NCBI GenBank assembly: GCA_943735955.1
Contig: OX030958.1
Location: forward strand, 11,653,362-11,717,361
Direction of reading: 5' to 3'
Length of the DNA: 64,000 nt
From: Piscicola geometra
Lineage: Eukaryota > Annelida > Clitellata > Hirudinida > Piscicolidae
Below, in pieces: positions 1-37,967 of the stretch. Position 1 is the stretch's first letter; every line of letters begins with the position of its first letter. The notes under the pieces were generated by a model, which made no database searches, was not told the DNA's origin, and was given only the letters and a program-made list of their open reading frames with translations. The translations under genes and the position numbers were made by a program.

Positions 1-729
1 GTGGTGGAGGTCAGGAGGTGGGTGGCAAGAGAGGCAAGATGGATAGTGGTTTTGGCAGGGATGGTCGTCTTGTGAAGGGGGATGAAGGAGATTTGACCTT
101 GAGTGAGTCATCCTCTCCTGGGAATGTATCCAGAAACAAGGGTACGAATTTTTTTTGGTGTGTACATTAAGTGTATGCCTTGAGAAATAATTTATTAATT
201 TTTGTATAAAATAAATAATCCTGCAAAAGTTTATCGGTATTTTTAAACATTTTAATTTATTAGTTCGCATGCTATGCATAAATAGAAACTAAAATGTTGT
301 CTGTGGATGAACTTTTATATATTTTTTTGTTAAAAATCTAGTGTACATCTTCCATTTCCTAGTTTCCCATTCATTTACTTTCCCACGGCTTCACACAGCC
401 TCCTCACTCACCCATTCAATCATGCACGAGCAGTCAACCCAAACGAGTCCCACAACTCTGGCATCAACCTGAGTGAGGAGGAAGAGGAGGATGAGGATGA
501 GGAGGGGGAGGAGTACACACACCCTACATTCTACACCGAAGACAGCACTAGTGATGTGTACGCGAGCCAGGCCAGCTTCAGCAACGAGCCTACAGGCTTG
601 CAATCCAGGAAAGATGAAGATGAGGAAGATGGCGACGATGATGACTTCGAGGAGGTGACTGATGCCGATGGGAGGAGGGACAGAAGGGAAGATGACTCAA
701 GCTTCCAGCAAGTGCATGACTTGACCTAG
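1..729 (+). CDS. 3' end of an acidic protein of unknown family (partial)
   Basis: Two coding exons are visible: 3-141 (left end cut by the window) and 434-729. The donor at 142 (GTACG) and the acceptor at 433 join in phase 1, and the second exon ends with TAG at 727-729. The first exon encodes a Gly/Lys/Ser-rich stretch. The last exon encodes about 98 residues dominated by Glu and Asp, with one run of about ten acidic residues near its start, a Thr/Ser/Tyr-rich middle and a second acidic run near the C terminus. No catalytic motif, membrane segment or recognisable domain is visible, so I do not assign a family. It could be the disordered tail of a nuclear or cytoskeletal regulator. The exon-phase agreement and the clean stop make a real terminal exon likely; the function is unknown. 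Confidence 0.6.
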
Positions 730-753
730 ACCTCGCCAATCCATTTCATCCAC

Positions 754-833
754 CGCTTTTGTTTTAGCGCTTCAGTTGCGTGCCCGGGCGCTATACAAAA
801 ATGACATTATTATTATTATTATTATTAAAGGCC
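754..833 (+). repeat. LINE/SINE-like 3' tail with (ATT)n
   Basis: A GCGCTATA-type box at about 790 is followed within 15 bases by (ATT)7. The same layout (GCGCTATA-like box plus short A/T tandem tail) recurs at 7740-7792, 24325-24375 and 36780-36870, the last of which follows a recognisable LINE ORF end. This copy is probably the 3' terminus of a 5'-truncated non-LTR element. Confidence 0.45.
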
Positions 834-1729
834 ATTGGCGTCTTGATCACTCTCCATTAAGACCAAAGCACTTGTCCGTTCACTGAGGAACTATTCGGCG
901 CCCGCGGAAATGCATTCAAAGACTTTTTGAGTACCATTTAAAAATAAAAAAAAGTAATTGATAATTAATCTACCACTATTTCTTAGAAACATTTCTTTAA
1001 TACCATGTATAGTGCGCACCTTTTGATCTTAAAATTCCACTTTAAAAGCCGGTGTACATAGTATTTGAGTATTCATATGTGGCGCTCCGCCATTGTGGCG
1101 GGAAAACCTTCAGGCCATGTGCAAGGAGTGTTGCAGACTGTCCGAAGAAACAAGGAAAAAATAACCAGGTATTAAAGATAAAGGCATTTTCAACTACTAT
1201 TATTATCATTAGCCTTTCCCATTATCATCATCTCATCTTTGTATCATCGTGGCAACAGCATTACTTCCATCATCATCATCATCAACCACCATCGACAAAA
1301 TCAACACATCATCATCAAACCTCCACAGTCAAATCCCATAATTACACATCCAAAATACAAACCTCTTTCGTCGTCACAAACCACAATTATGAGTTTCGGG
1401 ATCGATTTCTTTGGAAGGACTTTTCTGCGTTATGAAAAGTGTTTAAAACTCCAGAAAATCAATGTCCTCCCAGAACTGTAACCATTATTTACCCCTTCCA
1501 TCGTCTCTCCTATCATTATCGCATCAGACCACCCCACATCACACCATTGCATAATTACACCACCACTGGCTTCCTCTGCTTCATCGCAGGCTACAATCAG
1601 CTAACTTCAAAACACCCTTCTGCACGAAAATCGATGTCTTCAGAGCAACTTAAAAGCACATTTCAAAAACTTTTGAACATTATTTCAACTTTGTTGCCTA
1701 GTTTTTCACGCTGCTTTGGAGTGAACAAA
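834..1729. other. Intergenic or 5' intronic DNA of the lectin-like gene
   Basis: AT-rich DNA with short open stretches. A possible Cys-containing exon lies at about 1051-1169 (ends CAG before GTATTA), but it has no clear start and no domain, so I do not annotate it as a gene. (CAT)/(ATC) microsatellite fragments occur near 1269-1320. Confidence 0.4.
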
Positions 1730-1952
1730 ATGCTGTTTCTAAGGCAAACTTTCTTGCTGCTTACCACAATGTTGTTGGTATGCATCAAAGAAGTTCTCGT
1801 TTACAACAGTTAGTATTTTTGTTTCCATGTTTTTTACGTTTTGCGCTGTCTTCGCTCAAACACAAACCCGTCCCAAACTCCTTCAATTTCATATCAAAAG
1901 TACTCTATCATCACATGACCATTCGCCGAACACACCTCCAAACACCCATCAG

Positions 1953-3051
1953 TCTCTGCCTACAACGTTCTGCTGGGAAAACCAGCAAGCCAACAGAGCA
2001 CCTTGGGATCGGAGATGGCGAGCTTGGCAGTAGATGGATTGTCACTCACTTGTGCTAGTAACGATGCCACTGGATCGTGGTGGATGTGCGACATGCAGAA
2101 CTTCTACGTGGTCGAGAGGGTGGTGGTCACTGGCCATTCCTCCTCTGACCTTGACTTCTTCATCGTCGGGTTGAGTAGGCAGAACCTAGCGAGCAGTAAG
2201 ATACTGTTTGGTTTCTACCACATGTGCAACCAATTCTCCAGCCAAGCCACTTCCGTGCCAATGACCGTGTACTGCACCCTTCCCACGCCTCTCTCCAAAC
2301 ACCTCATCATCCAGCAGCCTACTAATGGCACTGGTTTCTTGAGCCTTTGCGAAGTGGAAGCATTCATCGCAGGTGACAACGAGACACTTCCCAAGAAATG
2401 GCAGAAAGTGCCTGGCCATCACCAAGTCAATTACCAGGTGCCACTCTTTAAAAACAATTAAATGTAATTTTTCAGGACAAATCACCATCATTACAGATCT
2501 CAAGAGAAAAGAGCCGGAGTGTCTTAGAGTGCCTGATCGTTTGCCTGCGCACGCCCTTCTGTTCCTCGGCCAGCTTTCTGGCGAGGGATTCCGAATGCGT
2601 TTTGAACGCAGCGAGAGTGGAAAGTGAGTTGAAGAAGGGGGAGGACTGGGTGCTGTACCTGTATGCCTCTTCGATGAACCTCCATTCCTGGATGGGATGG
2701 GACCTCCTTGCTCCTCCTTGCACCTTCAACTCCAGTCTCCTTCCTCCTCCTTTTCCTAGCTATCCTCTTTTCTCCAACTGTTTTCCTCTTCTTCCTCCTC
2801 TTCCTTTTCCCCATAATCATTCTTTTCCCTCTTTCCCTCCTTCTTCTCCTAATCAGAACAAGAGTAAGATTCATCCTTTACATCCTTCTCATCCTCTCCA
2901 TCCCTTCCATCTGTCCCGTCTTCGTTTTGCTTCTTCTTCTCCTCCTTCTTTCAACCATCCTTCTACTCTTTCTCCTCCATCTCATACAGATCAGAGTAGT
3001 AATGCTAAGACCAATAGCAGCAGCAACAACAACATTAATAATGTAGGATGA
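1953..3051 (+). CDS. F-type lectin-like plus PAN-like protein, probably secreted
   Basis: Exon 1953-2437 encodes about 161 residues with the F-type lectin (fucolectin) layout: LGKPASQ-x-STLG, then ASLAVDG, a WW pair, VERVVVTG, and a closing FLSLCEVEAF. Exon 2476-3051, joined in phase 0 after a 38-bp intron, has a PAN/apple-like Cys pattern (CLIVC, TPFCSSASF, SECVL) and ends in a Pro/Ser/His-rich tail with TGA at 3049-3051. A likely signal-peptide exon starts at ATG 1730 (a hydrophobic stretch after MLFLRQTF), but its splice phase to 1953 is not resolved. F-type lectins bind fucose in known members; the canonical sugar-binding His/Arg residues were not confirmed here, so binding is unproven. 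The domain pair suggests an extracellular adhesion or defence protein. The terminal low-complexity part could instead be untranslated. Confidence 0.6.
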
Positions 3052-4538
3052 TAATAAATAGTTAGGAAGATGAGGATGGTGAGAAAAACAATATGAATAA
3101 TAAAAATGATGATGATGCTAAAATAATAATAAGAATGATGATAATGATAGCAAGGAATCAATTTTAATACAATTTCTGAACTCCCGAGGAGTTTTTATTA
3201 TTCGTTCATGCACCAAACATTTTGCACGCACATTTCAAGCGAAGGAAAAAAAGATTGGATGGTGTTGAGTGGAGTGGTTGGAGGTTGGACAGTGTTGACT
3301 CAGGGGAGTGGAATAGAGAAAGGCAAAGAAGTTACAGAATCTAAACTTTTCGATTGAGAATGCACGTTGATTTTTTCTAAAGTAGAAATGAAACTGCGTA
3401 TATATTATTCCTACAAACGTGATATTGCTAATTCCACAATCCACATGCACTGAAACTGCTTGCACATATGCTTCAGCTAGTTCAACTTCTCAAGCATTCA
3501 ATCAATTATAAAGACGCTGCCATCAAAGTTGTGAGCTGATTCGTTGTGATTGAAATAGCATTTGAAGGACATTTGCAATCATTGACACGCTCTTGCTGCA
3601 ACACCATAGAGCAAATCGAGTAACCCCAGCTTCACGCATGCCAAATCCAAACATTGTTAAGTAATTCATTGCTGTGCTCGTATTTTTTCTTCAGTTTGAT
3701 CAAACATCAGTAGAATAGAACTATAAATTTAAAACAATAATGATTGAAACACAAAGTTTTAACACGGAAAAATTGGGCTTTTTGGTACTTGCTGAAATCT
3801 GCATTTGAGATTCTTTCCTTCTCACTAGGACACTGCACCAAGCCGGGTGTTTCTTCATGGGAGTGTGTAGTCGCCACCATACATGCATACCATCGAAGGC
3901 ATTGACGCCTTTAAAGCGCGCATGCAGCGTTGCACTCTCCCCACGTCGTCCTCAGTCTGCGAGATAGTGCATGTGGAAATCAACGTTTGCCGATGGCCAT
4001 CTGAATGGATGAGAGAAGCAAATGACTTTTAATGAACTAATTTCACATTGGAAAGGATCAATTAACATGAAATCAGTTAAAACGACATTAAAATAAAAAA
4101 GGACCTTGGTATCTAGAAGCTGTGGGCGGTAAAATGTATTTGAGTTTTGCTGGCAAGGCTGCAAAAATAAAACCTTTGGAAATTATTTTGTTTTCTGAAT
4201 CTGTTTGAATAAATGATAGGATAAACAGTTAGTTCTGAATCATCAAACTGCCTGGTTCTTCAGAGTTTTTAAATTACTACAGTGAAGATCTAAATAAGTA
4301 ATAACTAACGGTCTATTGCAGGTGTTGAATACTTTGAATTAAAATCAATCCATAAACAAGTGAAACGCTCATGAAGTGGTCACGTTCGGATTGACGCACT
4401 TTTACCTTCTGGATCGTTTGCAGTGTGGTCCCTCTGGTTGAGACTTGTGGGTGATACTAACTGGAACAACAAGAGACATCATTTTGAAGCCTACCAACCC
4501 CAGGATTGTACTTAAAACCCACCAAACGACCACTGAAG
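3052..4538. other. Intergenic region upstream of TULP4
   Basis: AT-rich DNA with a GAT/AAT-rich stretch at about 3052-3160 after the lectin-like stop. No supported ORF, RNA gene or repeat family was seen. The AG at about 4502-4503 just before the TULP4 start could be the acceptor of a 5' untranslated exon. Confidence 0.4.
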
Positions 4539-32343
<27,805 letters not shown>

Positions 32344-35115
32344 GATGTTGTGGCAGTCGTGTGGCAGTCACAGAAGTGCCACTACAGTTTCAACGCCAAC
32401 ATGGGTTCCTGAAAACGTTGGCACGTAGAAGAAGCTGCTCTAGACAAATATTCGTTTTGGATACATTTTTGTTGAGATTTCAATTCTGGTTTCCAGCACA
32501 ACGCTCAGACTTTTCTGGGCGATGCTCACTTCCCGCTGCTCGGAACGCTGGCAAATTCTAATCCATGTGCTATTGGCTGCTGCAGAAGACGATTCGTGAA
32601 ATTAATGTTTATATGCAACACCTGATTGCTTTCTTTTTGAAATTCACGTTGAGAATTATAGCGATTCAGAAGGAAAGCATTGGTCCGTTTGGTTTGAGTT
32701 TCATTGTTGTAAAATGCTTGCAGCGATTTTTTCCATGATTATGTCATGTTGTTTCACTTGTGTGTCCTGAGACATTGCTACATGCGAGAGCTTACGCCAT
32801 GTATGATGACGTGTTTGCTTCCTCCTAACTCCTCCAAGCACTGGCTGAAACCCCCCCCTCTCCCTCCTTCTGGCACAGTATCCAAGACACGCACTAGTTG
32901 TCTAAACCAACGGCATGTTAGACATAACTACGTCACTGCAATAAAGCCACTCTAACTGTGCCTGCTCTGTGCTGGGGGGACTTGCCGTTGATCTTGTTGT
33001 TCTTCTGACGATAGTAGAATGTATAGTGTGTTTCCAAAAATGAAGCTTTGATTAATACGAAGATACTTTAGCTTGCGAGAAGAAAATTTTTTTAAAGCGG
33101 GCATGTTTAAACACGATTTAACTTAATTTCCTCATTTAAAACGAAATTAACTTTTGTTTTCTATTTTTCTGAGAGCTTATTTTAATTGCTATACTGTTTG
33201 AGTTGAACCTCTTTTCACCTTTGCCAAAGGTTTTACCTTTTTGCATTTTGTTTTGGATATTTTTTCGTTTCTTCAGTGGCCTTCCACTTCTTCTTATGCA
33301 TCCTGCGAGATTATGTGCAGATTCAGTTACAAGCGATTCTCTTTTTATTCTATCAATAAGAAAGGATAAAATCATGCTTTTGGATGATTTGAAAGGCTGC
33401 AAGCTAAAAATGTTATTAAACTATAAGTGAGTGTTGGCAATATGTCTATCTTACTTGCATTTTATATGTCATTAGGATCAAAAGCAAAACAGAACCTTTG
33501 TACAAACCCACCCCATCTCCCCATCCACCCCATCGACGATAACTCCATAACAACATAAGTAGTAGTTACCACCTTGTTTTTCTTAAAACGCCCAATTCAG
33601 TTGGAATGAAGGATTGCTCATCGGATTGTAGGCAATCGGAATTCTCATTCGCCCTGTGATAACTTTCGTTTTTAAACTTTTCTTTGTCATCTTTTTGAGC
33701 GTAGTTTGTATTTTTTTCGTCACTAATCCGTTGAACAAATAGAAGTGATGAAGTAGTGATGAGTTGCGGGAGGGATGTTTATACAAGCGATGATCGTGAT
33801 GTCGAGGGTGTGCAATATGACGTAGAGATGGGAAAATGTTTGTATCTTTTATGAACTTTTGACATTTTTGGTTGTGAAACTCAATCTTTTGTGAAATTTA
33901 CTTTAATTTGAGCTTGTTTTCGAGTAAACCTTAGCACACATCTGATTTAACTGGCTTAGAAATAATCCTGTTTCCTTGAAAACCTGGATACATTCTATGT
34001 TCTCACACTTCATCCTTCTCCTTCACTTCTTTAAACCTAGTAGTCTACATATGTCACTAGGTATTCTCAAAGCTATCTCACACACGCCTCATGCACCACA
34101 CAATTTCTTTTTTTGATGGCATTTCAAGTGAACTTTTTTTTGATTTTGGAATTAATTTCAACAGATTCTTTTTAATTTACACACTTTTCGTTGTTAAATA
34201 TGTAATTGATGTCGTAAATGTCGTTTGTTTCAAGACCTTTTTGCTATTCTCAACCGTCCGATAATGTCGCGAAAACATATTCCTGGTTATGATATAATCA
34301 TTCTTTTAATCTATTTTATATACTTTTTCATTATTTCAAAATGTATTTTGTTTTTTCTCTGTTCATACTTCTGAAAGATGCAGCGATATTTAAAATTTAA
34401 AGGGTAATTGAAATGCAAAAAAGATAATATAAGGGAGTTTTAAAAGCATAAAGCAAAAGATATTCCAATCTCAGTTTATTCCCGCAATTTTTTTTCAGTC
34501 ACATTCACGAGGCGATTATGTATTAAAAAACCCTGGCTCATTCGGTGCAATAGAGCCAAGAATGATGCATATTCTTTCCTGAAACACATTCTCATTTGAG
34601 TAACCATAGGTTTCAGCGCGATCTAAAATGGCCAACGAAGCGCCCTGCTAAAGGATTTAATGATTAAATTTTAATTGCATTGAATGTCTCTTCTGAAGCA
34701 ACAAGTCACCTTAACCATGATGTGTGTACCCAAAGTCACTCTTAGTAATCTACTTATAAACTTCGATTAACTTTCTATTAGAATTCTTTTCCATTCCTGA
34801 CTGTCAAAAGGTTAATTTTCAAATAAAAGTTCGCAATTTCTTCATAATTTATTTTTTATTCTTATTTCTTATAAATTAGTTTTAATGTCACTATAGATTA
34901 ATTGAATATTTAAAAAATACACATAGAGGGTTTAAATTTTAAACTTTAAAACTATAGAATTTATTAAAACAAGAGGTGGATAAACATATTTGATTAAAAC
35001 AAGTGACCTACTCTTTTGCATAAAGGATAGTCATAGAGTATACATATCAATATACATTTTGTGCAAGGGTCCAAAAAAGAATAAGAAAGCAAATCAAAAT
35101 AAATGATTCAAATGA
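32344..35115. other. TULP4 3' UTR and gene-poor spacer
   Basis: After the TULP4 stop comes about 600 bp of probable 3' UTR, then AT-rich DNA without a supported ORF, RNA gene or tandem array. Short open frames here lack splice context and composition typical of the neighbouring exons. Confidence 0.5.
32940..32945 (+). terminator. TULP4: Candidate TULP4 polyadenylation signal
   Basis: AATAAA about 600 bp downstream of the TGA at 32341-32343, the first canonical hexamer seen after the stop. Confidence 0.5.
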
Positions 35116-35619
35116 TTAGAAAGCAGCTTTCTGTTTTTCTTTGATGAGGTCATCTGGAGAAGCAAAGCCAAATGAAAAAATTTCAGTTTTACGGCTCAGC
35201 AAAAGAGGCTTTTGAGAGGCTTTGATCATCTTGGCATCCATCTTTGTGAAATCTTCCATTCCAGACACCATTGTAAACCTCTCCTCAGTTGACTCAGGTT
35301 TAACCAATTTTTGGTAAGTGCTAAGTAGTTCATAAAGTCCATTAGCTTCGAGTTTATCCTCTATTTTCTTTGATTTTGTAAACTGGGAATATGCATTTGT
35401 TTGGTTGTTAAACAAGATGCCGTGATCAAAATCATCATTTATTATAAATTCTGAGCTTGACGAACATTTTAGTGTGAATTCTTCAGGAAGTGAATTCTGT
35501 TTGAATGAATCACCAAGACTTTCTTTGGATGAAAGCTTTTTATTCTTTAACCTCGCAAAAGTTCCTTGAGAAACATTGTTTTGCTGAAACATAGTAGCTA
35601 TTTGACATAAAGACGTCAT
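35116..35619 (-). CDS. 167-aa hypothetical protein, single-exon ORF
   Basis: Uninterrupted ORF from ATG 35619 to the stop at 35116, with ordinary, non-repetitive composition unlike the repeat-driven ORFs. It is Ser/Lys-rich and soluble-looking, with no signal peptide or membrane segment. The C terminus ends FASPDDLIKEKQKAAF. An SPDD motif before a terminal Gln-x2-Ala-Phe reminds me of the SKI7-like short isoform of HBS1L, which bridges exosome and SKI complex, but the resemblance is short and from memory. No splice acceptor is evident at its start, so it may be an intronless gene, a retrocopy or the last exon of a longer gene. Function not assigned. Confidence 0.45.
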   Translation of the reverse strand: MTSLCQIATMFQQNNVSQGTFARLKNKKLSSKESLGDSFKQNSLPEEFTLKCSSSSEFIINDDFDHGILFNNQTNAYSQFTKSKKIEDKLEANGLYELLSTYQKLVKPESTEERFTMVSGMEDFTKMDAKMIKASQKPLLLSRKTEIFSFGFASPDDLIKEKQKAAF

Positions 35620-35880
35620 TTTATTTTAGTGTTTTATAAAAAAGAAATCTAACTTAAAATATTAAAAAATGTCTTGACAATATCGAGTATGTCTAATCTA
35701 ACATTCCAAAAGCGCTTAATTTTTCAAAATGAAACATTTTTCTGTAAAAAAATTAATATATTTTTTGAAAATATAATAACAAAATCATATAAAATAAATA
35801 AAATATATATAAAAACTGAAATACAGCTTTTCAGTTAATCATCATCCCGTAATTAAGAACCCCATGGTTCTACACAGAAG

Positions 35881-36477
35881 TTGAAGACTCAAGAGTTTGC
35901 CTTTACTTATCAACTTCATAGTTTTGATACATCACTATCATGACTACTCAAAGGGTTGATGATGATGATTGGAATTCGGATATTGACTCCTTGATGAGGC
36001 TTCTGCAACAGCAATCCAGCCTGCAGTCACAATTGATGATGATCACTGATGTTGAACTTAAGGTTTAAGAGCTTCAACAATTTTTACCTTTATAGCAGTT
36101 TTGAAAGTATTTTTATGAGAAAACTATTTTATATATTAAATTAGAATCTGATTATTAGTTTAGGATGCCCGTGAATGTAACAGTAAGGCCAAGTTAATTC
36201 ATCCTTGAGCTGATATTCTAGACTGACGGCTGATGAAGTGAAGGTAGGTGGAAAAGAAGATTTGCAACAAGTGGTGGAAAACTGCTGGAGGGTCGGAAGT
36301 GGAGTAGTAAGAGTAAAGAAGATTAAGAATTTGGTTTTGTGGCGTGGTTTGATCAGGATGATGGAGTGTTCACAGACCACGCACGACAGTTTCCTACTTA
36401 TGCCTTGTTGCTTAAAATTAAGCGTCTGTGGGTGGTTTCAAGAACCTTTCTAACTTGCTGTGCATTGAATACTTAAG

Positions 36478-36527
<50 letters not shown>

Positions 36528-36611
36528 TTCTATCAATCATTTAATAAATCAATGAGATACATTTATAAATAAATTCATAAATATAAATATATGCAATGAA
36601 TGGAAATTGAA
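35881..36611 (+). repeat. Segmental duplication, copy 1
   Basis: A 731-bp segment, nearly identical to 37236-37942. It contains a candidate 3-exon gene and an (AATC)n stretch at about 36477-36527, which is longer than in copy 2 and accounts for most of the length difference. The region shared by both copies begins TTGAAGACTC and ends GGAAATTGAA. Confidence 0.9.
35940..36453 (+). CDS. Candidate small 3-exon gene, copy 1
   Basis: Exons 35940-36062, 36164-36192 and 36222-36453 join in phase and predict 127 aa. The N terminus starts MTTQRV followed by an acidic run, then a Gln/Leu/Ser-rich helix-like segment; the remainder is basic with several Cys and Trp. Splice sites: GTTTAA and TTTAG for intron 1, GTTAAT and TTCTAG for intron 2, which is only 29 bp. 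The second exon has a better donor (GTAAGG) that would change the frame, so the model is weak. The same model holds in copy 2 with only conservative changes (Asp to Glu, Ile to Val, Met to Ile), which is the main support. No family recognised. It could equally be the first exons of a larger gene. Confidence 0.3.
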
Positions 36612-36699
36612 GAGGAAGGAAGAAGTGAGTTTTTTTCTAGATAGAAGGTTAATTGTTGAGAAATAACTTTTTCAAGGACCTTAGAAAGAAAGGAAATGT

Positions 36700-36870
36700 T
36701 AGATAAGGTCCATATATTTGGAACTCATTACCTCCTTATTTAACTACTTCTAAATCATTATTTACTTTTCGTAAGGATCTGAAGACATATCTGTTCGACA
36801 AATTTATTTACGAGCGCTCTTGAATTTGAAGAAAGAGCGCTATAGAAATCTATTTGATTGATTGATTGAT
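36700..36870 (+). mobile_element. 3' end of a non-LTR (L2/CR1-like) retrotransposon
   Basis: The plus strand encodes WNSLPPYL followed by a Ser/Leu/Phe segment and LKTYLF, the usual C terminus of CR1/L2/Jockey-type ORF2, with TGA at about 36821. It is followed by a GCGCTATAGAAAT box and an ATTGATTGATTGAT tail. The rest of the element is missing (5' truncation). Confidence 0.65.
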
Positions 36871-37235
36871 ATCACTGGATGAGGATGCAGGATCAAGAGA
36901 AGGCTTCTTAATTGTAGGAATAATAAATGAAGATTTGAGGGCAGACGGAAATTTAGATGTAGACAAAGATAAGTTAACCAAATCCAGAACAATAGGATAG
37001 AATAAAAAAGAGAGTTCTTTAAAAAGGGTTGTAGGAATAAGATCTAGAGAACAAGAAGTGGGAGACATAGAATTAATTATATTTGTAAGATGGTCCAATG
37101 TGACAGGAGAAAAGGATGATAATGATTCAGAAGTGAACTTAGTAAAAGATGGTGTAGGCCTATTATAAGACGAAGATCTAATATTAGATATTTTATTAGT
37201 TAGAAATTCAAGATAGAAAGATGGAGGAGGAGAGT
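36871..37235 (-). mobile_element. Reverse-transcriptase fragment of a non-LTR retrotransposon
   Basis: The minus strand encodes about 115 residues of a LINE reverse-transcriptase N-terminal part: a SPTSCSLDLIPTTLFKEL block and a FPSALKSSFIIPTIKKPSLD block, the region just before the conserved NYRPIS motif. The frame then runs into the (ATTG)n tail of the opposite-strand LINE end, so the catalytic core is absent. The high-coordinate boundary coincides with the start of duplication copy 2. Confidence 0.7.
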
Positions 37236-37942
37236 TTGAAGACTCAAGAGTTTGCCTTTACTTATAAACTACATAGTTTTGATACATCACAATCATGACT
37301 ACTCAAAGGGTTGATGAGGATGATTGGAATTCGGATGTTGACTCCTTGATGAGGCTTCTGCAACAGCAATCCAGCCTGCAGTCACAATTGATGATAATCA
37401 CTGATGTTGAACTTAAGGTTTAAGAGCTTCAAAAAAATTTACCTTTATAGCAGTTTTGAAAGTATTTTTATGAGAAAACTATTTTATATATTAAATTAGA
37501 ATCTGATTATTAGTTTAGGATGCCCGTGAATGTAACAGTAAGGCTAAGTTAATTCAACCTTGAGCTGATATTCTAGACTGACGGCTGATGAAGTGAAGGT
37601 AGGTGGAAAAGAAGATTTGCAACAAGTGGTGGAAAACTGCTGGAGGGTCGGAAGTGGAGTAGTAAGAGTAAAGAAGATTAAGAATTTGGTTTTGTGGCGT
37701 GGTTTGATCAGGATGATGGAGTGTTCACAGACCACGCACGACAGTTTCCTACTTATGCCTTGTTGCTTAAAATTAAGCGTCTGTGGGTGGTTTCAAGAAC
37801 CTTTCTAACTTGCTGTGCATTGAATACTTAAGCAATCAATAAATCAATCAATCAATCGTTCTATCAATCATTTAATAAATCAATGAGATACATTTATAAA
37901 TAAATTCATAAATATAAATATATGCAATGAATGGAAATTGAA
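37236..37942 (+). repeat. Segmental duplication, copy 2
   Basis: A 707-bp direct copy of 35881-36611 with scattered substitutions and a shorter (AATC)n stretch. Its right boundary is only about 26 bp from the last recognisable exon of the alpha-arrestin-like gene. Confidence 0.9.
37295..37808 (+). CDS. Candidate small 3-exon gene, copy 2
   Basis: Exons 37295-37417, 37519-37547 and 37577-37808 have the same lengths (123, 29 and 232 nt) and splice sites as copy 1. The last exon appears identical in protein sequence; the first differs by a few conservative residues. Open frames kept in both copies are consistent with coding, but the duplication may simply be recent. Confidence 0.3.
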
Positions 37943-37967
37943 AAACAGCATTGAAAGAAGTGAAGAC

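Noticed and set aside
36141..36380. Minus-strand ORF shared by both duplication copies (second copy 37544-37735)
   Set aside because: It is antisense to the candidate plus-strand exon 3, has no splice context and is truncated differently in copy 2.
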